Of a DNA stretch of 64,000 nt, positions 24,932 through 32,763 are shown in pieces. Source of the DNA: Streptomyces vietnamensis (lineage in GTDB: Bacteria; Actinomycetota; Actinomycetes; Streptomycetales; Streptomycetaceae); contig NZ_CP010407.1 of the NCBI RefSeq assembly GCF_000830005.1, positions 7,700,001-7,764,000 of the forward strand, written 5' to 3'. The position numbers were made by a program, and so were the translations under genes. A model generated the notes under the pieces. The model had not been told where the DNA came from, did no database searches, and was given only the letters and a program-made list of their open reading frames with translations. Each line of letters begins with the position of its first letter. Position 1 is the stretch's first letter.

Positions 24932-26404
24932 ATGCGCACCCGCTGGCGTGCCCGCCACGTACTCGCCCACCAGGACGGCGGTCATGCACTGCTGCGGGAC
25001 GGCGAGGTGGTGTGGGAGGACGACGTCATCGTGTACGTCGGCCCGCGCTACGACGGCCCGGTCGACGAGGACCGCGACCTCGGCCACTCCCTCGTCATGC
25101 CGGGCCTGATCGACCTCGACGCGCTCACCGACGTCGACCACCTCGTGCTCGACTCGTGGCACGGTCCCGAGCACGGCGGCGGGCTCCAGTGGTCGCAGGA
25201 CTACTTCACCCACCGTCGCCGCGACGTGTTCACCCCCGAGGAACGGAACACGATCCGCGAGTACGCGCTGGTGCAGCTCGCGCTGCACGGCATCACCACG
25301 TACATGCCGATCGCCTCCGAGGTGCACAGCGCCTGGGCCGAGCCCTACGACGAACTCGTCGCGATGGCCGAGACCTCGCGCCGCCTCGGGCTGCGCGGCT
25401 ACCTCGGCCCGGCCTACCGCTCCGGCGTCAACGTGGCACTGCCCGACGGCAGTCGGGACGTGGCCTTCGACGAGGAGCGGGGCCGCGCCGGACTGCGGGA
25501 CGCCGTCCGGTTCCTCGACCACCTCGACAAGCTCTCCGATCCGCTGCTGACCGGTGTGCTGCTGCCCTGCCGCATCGAGACCCTCACCGAGGAGCTGCTG
25601 CGCGAGACCGCGGCCACGGCCCGCCGTCGCGACGTCCTCGTCCGGCTGCACGCCCTGCAGGGCACGGTCGAACGGGACCTGGTCATGGACCGGCACGGCA
25701 TGACGCCCCTGGAACTGATCGGCAGCACCGGCCTGTTCGGCACGCGGCTGCTCGTGCCGCACACCGTGCTCGTGGACCGGCACCCCGACGTGCACGGCGA
25801 GGACCGCGGCGATCTGGCTGCCCTTGCCCGCGCCGGGGTGTCCGTCGTGCACTGCCCGCAGACCTCCCTGCGGTACGGGGACGTGCTGCACTCCTTCGGC
25901 ACGTACCGGAGGGCCGGCATCAACCTCTGCCTCGGCACCGACTCCTTCCCGCCCGATCTGATCCGCGGCATGGACGTCGGCGTCCACCTCGCCAAGGTCG
26001 TCGACGGCCGGCTGGACGCGGCACCCGTCGAGCAGTACGTCGAGGCCGCCACGCTCGGCGGGGCCCGCGCCCTGGGCCGCGCCGACCTGGGCCGGCTCCG
26101 GGCCGGCGCCCAGGCGGATCTCGTCGCCTTCGAGCTCGGCGACATCCGCGACGGCGTGCAGGACGACCCCGTCCGCACGTTCCTGCTCAGCGGCACCGCA
26201 CGGCAGGCCACGAACTCCGTCGTCGCCGGCCGTCCCGTCCTCGTCGACCGCGGCATCCCCGGAGTCGACCTGCCCGCCCTGCAGGAGCGGGCGCAGGGCC
26301 TGTTCGAGAAGATGCGGGCGGCGTACGGCGAACGCGACGTCCTGCGCCGGGACGCCGACACGCTGTTCCCGCCGACCTTCCCGCCCTTCCGGGCGGGAGC
26401 GTGA
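24932..26404 (+). CDS. Amidohydrolase/chlorohydrolase family protein with an altered metal motif
   Basis: A protein of 490 residues from ATG 24932, with AGGAGG at 24922-24927. It resembles AtzA/SsnA-type amidohydrolases: RLHALQG, PHTVLVD, VVHCPQTSLRYG and LGTDSFPPD keep the later histidine and aspartate ligands. The first ligand pair, normally HxH after GLID, is replaced by DLDALTDVDH. This could be a different metal site or a diverged subfamily; the rest of the fold looks intact. It is co-transcribed with the GntR gene and divergent from the transporter operon. Confidence 0.8.
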   Translation: MRTRWRARHVLAHQDGGHALLRDGEVVWEDDVIVYVGPRYDGPVDEDRDLGHSLVMPGLIDLDALTDVDHLVLDSWHGPEHGGGLQWSQDYFTHRRRDVFTPEERNTIREYALVQLALHGITTYMPIASEVHSAWAEPYDELVAMAETSRRLGLRGYLGPAYRSGVNVALPDGSRDVAFDEERGRAGLRDAVRFLDHLDKLSDPLLTGVLLPCRIETLTEELLRETAATARRRDVLVRLHALQGTVERDLVMDRHGMTPLELIGSTGLFGTRLLVPHTVLVDRHPDVHGEDRGDLAALARAGVSVVHCPQTSLRYGDVLHSFGTYRRAGINLCLGTDSFPPDLIRGMDVGVHLAKVVDGRLDAAPVEQYVEAATLGGARALGRADLGRLRAGAQADLVAFELGDIRDGVQDDPVRTFLLSGTARQATNSVVAGRPVLVDRGIPGVDLPALQERAQGLFEKMRAAYGERDVLRRDADTLFPPTFPPFRAGA

Positions 26405-27261
26405 CCGCTCAGCGCGACGACGGCACCCCCTCACGGTCCGAGCCTGCTGTCACCTCTGCATCGCCCGGGCCTGGCGCCACCCCCTCACCGCCCGGGCTCG
26501 CCGCCACCTCTGCGTCGCCCGAGCCCGCTGCCATCTCTGTGCCGCCCGAGCCCGCTGCCATCTCTGTGCCGCCCGAGCCCGCTGCCACCTCTGTGCCGCC
26601 CGAGCCCGCCGCCGTCCTGCACGTGGACCGTGCCGAAGCGCTCCTGCGTGCGCGCATCCACTCCGGCGCCTACGCCCAGGGCGCCCGGCTGCGCGAGCGC
26701 GAGCTGTCGGAGACCCTCGGCGTCTCCCGCATCCCCGTCCGCGAGGCCCTCGTACGACTCGCCGCCGAAGGCCTCGTCGTCCTCTCGCCCCGGCGCGGAG
26801 CCAGCGTGCGCCGCCTCACCCTCAGAGACGTCGACGAGCTCTTCGACCTGCGCCTCAGCCTGGAGGTGTTCGCCGCCCGCCGTGCCGCCGAGATCGCCGC
26901 ACGCGGGGGCGAACACCCCGCCCTGCAACGGATCATGGACCAGGCGGAAGAAGCCACCCGGCGCGACTCCGCCGACGACATCGCCGCCGCGAACACCGCC
27001 TTCCACGCCGAGATCGTCACCATGACCGGCAACCGGCTGCTGCAGGCCTCGCTCCAGCCCTCCCTCGGCCTGATGCACTGGCTCTTCCGGATCACCTCCG
27101 CCGACGCAGGACCCCGCGTTTACTGCGAGGAGCACAAACAGCTCTGCCACGCCGTCTACTCCGGCCGACCGCAGCTCGCCGAGGCCCTGGCCTACGCCCA
27201 CATCGACATCCGCCGCGAACCCACCCTGCGGAGCCTCAGCGGCTTACTGCCCGCGGAGTGA
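26401..27261 (+). CDS. GntR family regulator (FCD) with a repeat-built N-terminal extension
   Basis: A regulator of 286 residues from GTG 26401, overlapping the previous stop by four bases. Residues 14-72 are a low-complexity tail made of nine-residue units such as EPAAISVPP. The winged HTH follows (RELSETLGVSRIPVREALVRLAAEGLV), then an FCD ligand domain (DVDELFDLRLSLEVFAARRAAEIA). Ordinary relatives begin near residue 75, where an in-frame GTG (26623) could be an alternative start. It probably binds the GTATAC sites 1.5 kb upstream. Its last 18 bases overlap the convergent TetR gene. Confidence 0.85.
   Translation: MTAQRDDGTPSRSEPAVTSASPGPGATPSPPGLAATSASPEPAAISVPPEPAAISVPPEPAATSVPPEPAAVLHVDRAEALLRARIHSGAYAQGARLRERELSETLGVSRIPVREALVRLAAEGLVVLSPRRGASVRRLTLRDVDELFDLRLSLEVFAARRAAEIAARGGEHPALQRIMDQAEEATRRDSADDIAAANTAFHAEIVTMTGNRLLQASLQPSLGLMHWLFRITSADAGPRVYCEEHKQLCHAVYSGRPQLAEALAYAHIDIRREPTLRSLSGLLPAE
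26440..26616 (+). repeat. 27-bp tandem repeat inside the GntR gene
   Basis: Six full 27-bp units start at 26440, 26467, 26494, 26521, 26548 and 26575, with a partial seventh to 26616. The last three full units are nearly identical (GAGCCCGCTGCCATCTCTG and so on) and the first three are diverged, so the array seems to grow at its downstream end. Being a multiple of three it keeps the reading frame. Confidence 0.9.
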
Positions 27262-27852
27262 CGCGGGCGGGGCGGTACCCAGCCGCTCGATCTCGACGGA
27301 GACCGCCTCCCGCACCAGTTCGCGGGCATGGGCCAGCGGCAGCGCGCCGCTGAGCCAGCGCGTGCTGAGTCCCTCCAGGAGGCCGGTGAGCCGCTCCGCG
27401 GACGCCGTGAGGACCGGCGCGGGAGCCGTGGGCCGGACGCAGCTCAGGAGGTCCGCGACATCGTGGATCCAGGCCAGCGTGGCCCTGGCCAGATCTCCGC
27501 GCAGCTCGGGCTCGAAGATCGCGCTGGCGCGCAGTTCGCCCCACGCCGTGCTGTTCTCGCGGACTTCGGGAACGTCCTGGAACTCCAGGAGGAGGGACCG
27601 CTCCAGCTCCTCCCTGGCGTCGCACGGTCCGGCGGCGCCGTCTCCCCCCGACGTGTACCGGTCGGCCTGCTCGCTGATGAACTCCAGGGTGTGGCGCAGG
27701 ACGCCGGCACGGTCCTTGAAGTGGTAGTAGATGAGCGCGGTCGACACCTCGGCCTCGGTCGCGAGCTCCTCCATGCGCAGCCCGCGGACCCCTCGCCGCG
27801 CGATGACGCGCGCGGCGGCTTCCAGGATGGCCCTTCGGCGGTCCGTCGCCAC
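27244..27852 (-). CDS. TetR family regulator, probable repressor of the agmatine deiminase regulon
   Basis: A protein of 202 residues from GTG 27852, which has a GAGGGGG ribosome-binding site five bases upstream. The HTH reads EEVSTALIYYHFKDRAG-like text (VSTALIYYHFKDRAG), followed by a helical ligand domain. It is divergent from the first agmatine deiminase gene, with two palindromic operators between them. A second TetR (29257-29838) shares about two thirds of its residues by eye and an identical recognition helix. The ligand is unknown; a guanidino or ureido compound is a reasonable guess from the regulon. Confidence 0.88.
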   Translation of the reverse strand: MATDRRRAILEAAARVIARRGVRGLRMEELATEAEVSTALIYYHFKDRAGVLRHTLEFISEQADRYTSGGDGAAGPCDAREELERSLLLEFQDVPEVRENSTAWGELRASAIFEPELRGDLARATLAWIHDVADLLSCVRPTAPAPVLTASAERLTGLLEGLSTRWLSGALPLAHARELVREAVSVEIERLGTAPPASLRGQ

Positions 27853-27895
27853 GTGATCCCCCTCGTGAGTGGTCTGAACCACCAGTGTCACACAG

Positions 27896-27913
27896 TGACT
27901 GAATCTTCAGTCA
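27896..27913. promoter_or_regulatory. Regulon operator 1, TGACTGAA-TC-TTCAGTCA
   Basis: A perfect 18-bp palindrome with eight-base arms, located between the TetR gene and the first agmatine deiminase gene. It lies nearer the TetR start and probably gives autoregulation. Its centre is 33 bp from operator 2, about three helical turns. Confidence 0.8.
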
Positions 27914-27927
27914 TCATCTCACGATCA

Positions 27928-27956
27928 TTGACTGAATTTTCAGTCTGCGACATCCT
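27928..27956 (+). promoter_or_regulatory. Regulon operator 2 with embedded promoter of the first agmatine deiminase
   Basis: TGACTGAA-TT-TTCAGTCT lies at 27929-27946. TTGACT (27928-27933) doubles as the -35, and CATCCT (27951-27956) follows after 17 bases as a -10 with A2 and T6. A bound repressor would cover the -35. Confidence 0.65.
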
Positions 27957-27995
27957 GCGTGCAACACCCGCCCCTTCCTCCCAGGCAGGAGTCCC

Positions 27996-29162
27996 ATGGA
28001 CACGCCCACGACGTCCCGACGCCGGCTGCTCCAGATCGGAGCGGCAGCTCTGCCGCTCGCGGCCCTCGGGTCGGCACTGCCCACCGTCGCCCGCGCCGCC
28101 ACCGGCCCTTCCGGCGCCACGCTGCGGATGCCCGCGGAGCACGACCGCCACGTACGGACCTTCATGGCCTGGCCCGCCCTGTCCTCGGTCTGGGGCCCGT
28201 ATCTCGCCGGCGTCCGCCGTGACATCGCGCGCGTGGCCGACGCGATCTCCCGCTACGAGCCCGTCGCGGTGCTCGCCCGTCCCGGGCAGGCGGCCGACGC
28301 CCGGTACCAGTGCGGAGCCGGGGCCTACTACGGCATCGAGGTCGTCGAGACAGCCAACGACGACCTGTGGATCCGGGACTTCGGACCCACCTTCGTGGTC
28401 GCCCCCGGCGCCGTCGCGGGCGTGGACACCAACTTCAACGGCTGGGGCAAGACCGGCACCAGCTACTACCAGCCCTACGCCAATGACGCCGCCGCGGCCG
28501 CGACCCTGCTCGGCCAGTACGGCGTCCCGCGCGTGCAGGCCGGGTTCGTCGGGGAGGGCGGCTCGCTGGAGACCGACGGCCAGGGCACCCTGCTCGCCAC
28601 GGTCAGCTCGCTCGTCAACGCCAACCGCAACCCGGGCATGACCCAGGACCAGGTCGAGCAGGCGATGAAGTCGGCGCTCGGCATCGACAAGGTGATCTGG
28701 GTACCGGGACTCGCCGGCCAGGACATCACCGACTGCCACATCGACTGCCTGGCCCGCTTCGTCGCACCCGGACAGGTCATCCTCGACCAGCCGGGGCCCG
28801 GCACCGACCCCAAGTGGGTCGCCGTCTACAACGAGACCAAGCAGATCCTGCTCGGCGCGACCGACGCCCAGGGCCGCCGCCTGACCGTCACCGAGCTCCC
28901 CGGCCCGGACCGCAGCCGCATCCGCGGCAAGGACAGGGGCAGCGCCTTCCTGTCCAGCTACACCAACTACTACACCGCCAACGGCGCCGTCCTCGTACCG
29001 CAGTTCGGCGACGGCTACGCCGACGGCGTGGCGTACGACATCCTCGCGGCCGCCTACCCCGGCCGGAACATCGTCCAGCTCGACATCGACAACATCGCGA
29101 CCGGCGGCGGCGGCATCCACTGCGCCACCCAGTCCCAGCCGGTCGTTCCTCCGGCCGTCTGA
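27996..29162 (+). CDS. Tat-exported agmatine deiminase family protein
   Basis: A protein of 388 residues of the agmatine deiminase/peptidyl-arginine deiminase (PF04371-type) family. A twin-arginine signal, SRRRLLQIG followed by a hydrophobic stretch and ARAA, occupies the first 35 residues. Family motifs are DDLWIRDFGP, NGWGKTG, GEGGSLETDGQGTLL, NANRNPGM, DITDCHIDC and GGGGIHCATQ, with the nucleophile Cys376. It would hydrolyse a guanidine group to a ureido group and ammonia outside the membrane. Free agmatine is the best-known substrate; peptide-bound arginine cannot be excluded. A terminator follows. Confidence 0.88.
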   Translation: MDTPTTSRRRLLQIGAAALPLAALGSALPTVARAATGPSGATLRMPAEHDRHVRTFMAWPALSSVWGPYLAGVRRDIARVADAISRYEPVAVLARPGQAADARYQCGAGAYYGIEVVETANDDLWIRDFGPTFVVAPGAVAGVDTNFNGWGKTGTSYYQPYANDAAAAATLLGQYGVPRVQAGFVGEGGSLETDGQGTLLATVSSLVNANRNPGMTQDQVEQAMKSALGIDKVIWVPGLAGQDITDCHIDCLARFVAPGQVILDQPGPGTDPKWVAVYNETKQILLGATDAQGRRLTVTELPGPDRSRIRGKDRGSAFLSSYTNYYTANGAVLVPQFGDGYADGVAYDILAAAYPGRNIVQLDIDNIATGGGGIHCATQSQPVVPPAV

Positions 29163-29184
29163 CCGGACGACACCGGACGACACA

Positions 29185-29216
29185 CCGGTCGCCGCCCGCC
29201 CCGGCGGCGACCGGTC
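29185..29216 (+). terminator. Terminator after the first agmatine deiminase gene
   Basis: ACCGGTCGCCGCC (29185-29197) pairs perfectly with GGCGGCGACCGGT (29204-29216), loop CGCCCC. It separates this gene from the second TetR operon. Confidence 0.75.
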
Positions 29217-29243
29217 ACCTGGGAGGCGACGGGAAGCGCCCGG

Positions 29244-29256
29244 TAAGGTTCGGGCC
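29244..29256 (+). promoter_or_regulatory. Leaderless promoter of the second TetR operon
   Basis: TAAGGT (29244-29249) lies seven bases before ATG 29257, so transcription should start at the initiation codon. No regulon palindrome is present here, unlike at the other operons of the block. Confidence 0.45.
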
Positions 29257-29838
29257 ATGGCGTCTCGCAGTACTCAGATCCTGGAAGCCGCCGCCCGGGT
29301 GATCGCCCGGCGCGGGGTCCGCGGCCTGCGCGTGGAGGAGCTCGCGGCCGAGGCCGGCGTGTCCACCGCGCTGATCTACTACCACTTCAAGGACCGTGCC
29401 GGGATCCTGAGCAAGACGCTGGAGTTCATCAGCGACCGCGCCGATCGCTACACGACCCACCGCGATCCGGACGCCGAACCGCTCGGCCCGCGCGAGGAAC
29501 TGGAGCAGACGCTCCTCCTCGAACTCCAGGACTCGACCGAGGTCAGGGAGAACAGCAGCGCCTGGGGCGAGTTGAGGGCGAGCGCCGTCTTCGACGACCT
29601 CCTGCGCGAGGACCTGGCGCGCGCCACCCAGGTCTGGATCCATGAGGTCGCGGGCCTGCTCGGACAGGTCCGTCCGACGGCCCCGGCCGTCGCCCTCGCG
29701 GCGTCCGCCGAGCGGCTCACCGCCCTCATGGAGGGCCTGAGCATGCGCTGGCTCAGCGGCACGCTCCAGATCGCCCACGCCCGGACCCTGATGAGCGACG
29801 CCATCGACGCCGAGGTGGAACGGCTGGGCCGCCCGTGA
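29257..29838 (+). CDS. TetR family regulator, paralogue of the 27.2-kb gene
   Basis: A protein of 193 residues with the HTH VSTALIYYHFKDRAG, identical to that of the other TetR in the block, and a very similar ligand domain (VRENSSAWGELRASAVF against VRENSTAWGELRASAIF). The shared recognition helix suggests both bind the same 18-bp palindrome, possibly in response to different ligands. It heads a three-gene operon with two oxygenase-like genes; its stop overlaps the next start by four bases. No copy of the palindrome precedes it. Confidence 0.88.
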   Translation: MASRSTQILEAAARVIARRGVRGLRVEELAAEAGVSTALIYYHFKDRAGILSKTLEFISDRADRYTTHRDPDAEPLGPREELEQTLLLELQDSTEVRENSSAWGELRASAVFDDLLREDLARATQVWIHEVAGLLGQVRPTAPAVALAASAERLTALMEGLSMRWLSGTLQIAHARTLMSDAIDAEVERLGRP

Positions 29839-31115
29839 CGCGGTACCCGAGCGGTGAGCCCGGGCGGCACGACCGGCCCGCGACGGAAGCCCGCATCGAG
29901 GATGCGGGCAACATCCTGGTCGCGCCTCCGGTGTTGCAGGACGACGACGTGATCAAGGACTTCTTCGGGTCGGTGATCGGGCCGGAGGACCTTGCTTCCG
30001 GTGCGCCCGACCTCGCGCGGAAGACCGTCTACCTGTGCGGCGACACATCCGGGATCGACAGCAGCCGACTGCACGCGGCCGCCCGGGTGTTCGTAGTCCG
30101 GGAGCTGTCGCACGGCTACCGCGAGGGCGTCGACGAACCCTGGACCCCCGTCGGCCTCGGGCGAGTTCCCCTCCGCGTGCACGACGTCGGCGTGTACTAC
30201 CGCCGCTTCTTCGCACTCGACACCGATCACTTCGGGCGGATCAGCACGGAGCACGCGTTCCAGTCCCTGACGGAGTCCACCAAGCCCGGAACGGCCCATC
30301 GCAGCGGAATCTATCTGACGCCCGTCGTGCGAGACGGTGACGAACTGCATTTCCGCCTGCTCCGGTGCTCCACGAACCTCTCGGGGCCGACCGAGGGCTT
30401 CCGCCCGACCGACACGCACATCGTCGAGGCGCTGAACCGCGAGGCCTCCGCCGTCTTCCGGAACCCGGCACCGCTCAATCACGTCCTCGCGCAGATCTAC
30501 CACAACACCCGTGCCACGACCGGGCGGAAGCAGTCCAAGGCCAAGATCTCGTCCCATGCCGACAAGACGAAGGACATGCCCGTCAACGGCATCATGGCCT
30601 TCTGCACCTTCTACGACGGGCTCGACAAGCTGCAGCCCCTGGCCGACGACGCCTTCGACTACGGGGTGAGGGGTGTCAGCGGGCTGACCAGGCTCCACTT
30701 CCGCCTCAAGGAGCCGATGGCGGAACACGCGGAACACGACGGGGGCGCGCTCCCCGCGCAGTTCACCGTGACGCTCCATCCCGGCTCCGTGTTCTTCATG
30801 CCGCTGTCCACCAACCGTCTGTACACGCACGAGATCCGGCCCTCGGCGCTGGACGCCGAGTCGCTCCCGACCCGCCTGGGATACGTGGTGCGGTGTTCGA
30901 GCGCCGAAGCCGTCCACAAGAACGGCCACACGTTCCTCAAAGCGGCCGGAGGCCTGGTGAAGCTGGAGCCGCCCACACAAGCCGGCATCGACGAGTTGCG
31001 CAGGCTGTACGCCGAGGAGAACAGGACCTCGTCCTTCATCGATTACGGCGAAGGATTCCTCTTCAGCATGAACACGGGAGACTACCTTGCCCCCCGAGTC
31101 CAGGATCTCGGATGA
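29835..31115 (+). CDS. Putative 2-oxoglutarate/Fe(II) oxygenase, AlkB-like (first of two)
   Basis: A protein of 426 residues that I do not match to a named family, but with the iron-site pattern of AlkB-like dioxygenases. His241 and Asp243 lie in SSHADKTKDM, the distal histidine is likely His332 in RLYTHEIRP after the strand GSVFFMPLS, and an arginine for 2-oxoglutarate is Arg353 in YVVRCSS. Such enzymes use 2-oxoglutarate and O2 to hydroxylate or demethylate nucleic acid, lipid or small molecules. It starts at GTG 29835 and overlaps the next gene by 29 bases. Cofactor use is inferred from motif order. Confidence 0.6.
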   Translation: MTRYPSGEPGRHDRPATEARIEDAGNILVAPPVLQDDDVIKDFFGSVIGPEDLASGAPDLARKTVYLCGDTSGIDSSRLHAAARVFVVRELSHGYREGVDEPWTPVGLGRVPLRVHDVGVYYRRFFALDTDHFGRISTEHAFQSLTESTKPGTAHRSGIYLTPVVRDGDELHFRLLRCSTNLSGPTEGFRPTDTHIVEALNREASAVFRNPAPLNHVLAQIYHNTRATTGRKQSKAKISSHADKTKDMPVNGIMAFCTFYDGLDKLQPLADDAFDYGVRGVSGLTRLHFRLKEPMAEHAEHDGGALPAQFTVTLHPGSVFFMPLSTNRLYTHEIRPSALDAESLPTRLGYVVRCSSAEAVHKNGHTFLKAAGGLVKLEPPTQAGIDELRRLYAEENRTSSFIDYGEGFLFSMNTGDYLAPRVQDLG

Positions 31116-31857
31116 GGTCCTCTCGTTCGCCCTTCCGACCGGGGAGGACCTCTTCGCCGAGCTGTCCGCGTCGGTGCGCCTGGAAGACGTAGGAAAAGGC
31201 CGGAGGGGCGCCGTCCTCGCCAAGGTCGACGAGGCGGGCGATGCGCCTCTCGTACGCACCACCACCCGGTACGGCAGCCCGGCGCAGCGTTTCCGGGCGG
31301 TGCACGAACGGCTGGCGCAACAGGTCCAGGAACGTGCGGCGCTTCCGGTCGGCTTCAACAACGCGCTCGTCGAGTGCTACACGAACGCCTACAGGACCAT
31401 GGGCGGACATTCCGACCAAGCCCTCGATCTGGCCGACGATTCGTTCATCGCCGTCTTCTCCTGCTACCGGCATCCCGAAGCGAGTCCGCAGAGGAAGCTC
31501 GTCTTCGCGTCCAAGGAGCCCGGTGGCGAGGAGTTCGAGATCCCCCTCGCCCACAACGGCATCGTCACGTTCTCCGTCGATGCGAATCGGCGACTCAGGC
31601 ACAAAATCGTGCTGGACGCACCCGCGCAGGCGGCGGACAACCCATGGCTGGGCGTCACCTTCCGGACGTCGAAGACCTTCGTCCGGTTCCGCGACGGGCA
31701 TGCGTACCTCCCGCAGGGTGCGCGGCTCATGCCGGCCGACGAGGAGCAGAGGCGCGAGTTCTACCAGTTGCGACGACGTGAGAACAACGAAACGGACTTC
31801 GTCTACCCCTCGCTGACGTACACCGTCAGCGAGAGCGATCTGATGCCGCCCGTCTGA
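31087..31857 (+). CDS. Putative AlkB-like 2-oxoglutarate/Fe(II) oxygenase (second of two)
   Basis: A protein of 256 residues. The pattern NALVECYTNAYRTMGGHSDQ corresponds to the N-x-x-L-x-x-Y and HxD region of AlkB enzymes (His108, Asp110); His172 in RRLRHKIVLD and Arg193 in WLGVTFRTSK fit the distal ligand and the 2-oxoglutarate arginine. The start is TTG 31087, inside the preceding gene, since no other start codon lies near. The two oxygenase-like genes are translationally coupled, suggesting a heteromeric or sequential reaction. The substrate is unknown. Confidence 0.65.
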   Translation: MPPESRISDEVLSFALPTGEDLFAELSASVRLEDVGKGRRGAVLAKVDEAGDAPLVRTTTRYGSPAQRFRAVHERLAQQVQERAALPVGFNNALVECYTNAYRTMGGHSDQALDLADDSFIAVFSCYRHPEASPQRKLVFASKEPGGEEFEIPLAHNGIVTFSVDANRRLRHKIVLDAPAQAADNPWLGVTFRTSKTFVRFRDGHAYLPQGARLMPADEEQRREFYQLRRRENNETDFVYPSLTYTVSESDLMPPV

Positions 31858-31914
31858 CCGAGGAACCTCTGACCGAGGAACCTCTGACCGAGGAACCTCT
31901 GGCCGAGGAACCCT
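31855..31914 (+). repeat. Four 15-bp tandem repeats starting at the oxygenase stop codon
   Basis: TGACCGAGGAACCTC occurs at 31855, 31870 and 31885, and a diverged copy (TGGCCGAGGAACCCT) at 31900. Each unit is five codons, so the stop codon TGA recurs in frame in the first three copies and gives redundant termination. Confidence 0.85.
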
Positions 31915-31956
31915 TGCCGTCCACGGTTCCGTCCTGGTTCGATGCCGACCGCAACC

Positions 31957-31985
31957 TTGACTGACATTTCAGTCAGTGTCACAGT
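31957..31985 (+). promoter_or_regulatory. Regulon operator 3 and ureAB promoter
   Basis: TGACTGAC-AT-TTCAGTCA lies at 31958-31975. TTGACT (31957-31962) is the -35 and CACAGT (31980-31985) the -10, 17 bases apart. The leader to ATG 32068 would be about 75 bases. Confidence 0.65.
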
Positions 31986-32067
31986 GAACGCCCTGCACCC
32001 CTCTGACACTTCGTGGAAAGGACCGGGACACCTTGCGTCCGACCAAGCCCTACAGTCAGGGGGCGAC

Positions 32068-32763
32068 ATGCCCCTGACCCCCACCGAACGGGACCGGCTG
32101 CTGCTCTTCACCGCCGCCCAGCTCGCGCGGACGCGCCTGGAGCGCGGACTGCGGCTCAACGTACCGGAGGCGACCGCGCTGATCGCCGACACGGTGTGCG
32201 AGGCCGCACGCGACGGCCTCCACCTGGCCGAGGCACTCGACCGCGGCCGCGCCGTCCTCGGCCCGGACGACGTGCTCCCCGGCGTCACCGACGTCGTGAC
32301 GGAGATCCAGGTCGAGGCGGTGTTCGACGACGGCACCCGGCTGGCCGTCATCAGCGCCCCCTTCGGCGAGGTGGAGCACGACGACGGCGCCCCCGGGGCG
32401 GTCCTGCCCCACACGGAGACCCTGCCGGAACCGGAACCGCCGATCACCCTGTCGGTCCGCAACACGGCCGCGGTCCCGGTCAGCGTGACCTCGCACTTCC
32501 ACTTCTTCGAGGCCAACCCGCGCCTCGACTTCGACCGGGCCGCCGCCTACGGCATGCGGCTCGCCGCCCCGGCCGGATCGTCCACCCGCTTCGACCCCGG
32601 CGCCGTCGTCGAGGTCGGACTCGTCCCCATGGGCGGAGACCGGATCGCGATCGGTTTCGCGGGCCTGGTCGACGGGCCGCTCGACGCGCCCGGCGCGAAG
32701 GCCGAGGCCCTGAAGCGCGCCGCAGCCTGCGGCTACCTCGGAACGGAAGGGGCGGAGCGATGA
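32068..32763 (+). CDS. ureAB: Fused urease gamma/beta subunit homologue
   Basis: A protein of 231 residues. The first 100 residues are urease gamma (PLTPTERDRLLLFTAAQLA, then HLAEALDRGRAVLGPDDVLPGV); residues from about 115 on are urease beta (VTSHFHFFEANPRLDFDRAAAYGMRL and RIAIGF). This fusion is known from other bacteria. The upstream ATG 31942 precedes the promoter, so ATG 32068, with a G-rich site before it, is chosen. It forms the structural scaffold for UreC, whose gene overlaps its stop by four bases. Confidence 0.9.
   Translation: MPLTPTERDRLLLFTAAQLARTRLERGLRLNVPEATALIADTVCEAARDGLHLAEALDRGRAVLGPDDVLPGVTDVVTEIQVEAVFDDGTRLAVISAPFGEVEHDDGAPGAVLPHTETLPEPEPPITLSVRNTAAVPVSVTSHFHFFEANPRLDFDRAAAYGMRLAAPAGSSTRFDPGAVVEVGLVPMGGDRIAIGFAGLVDGPLDAPGAKAEALKRAAACGYLGTEGAER

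Noticed and set aside
26440..26616. CRISPR array
   Set aside because: Units are contiguous 27-bp copies without spacers, in frame within a regulator gene.
31942..32067. N-terminal extension of UreAB from ATG 31942
   Set aside because: It starts before the promoter and runs over the operator; urease gamma homology begins at ATG 32068.
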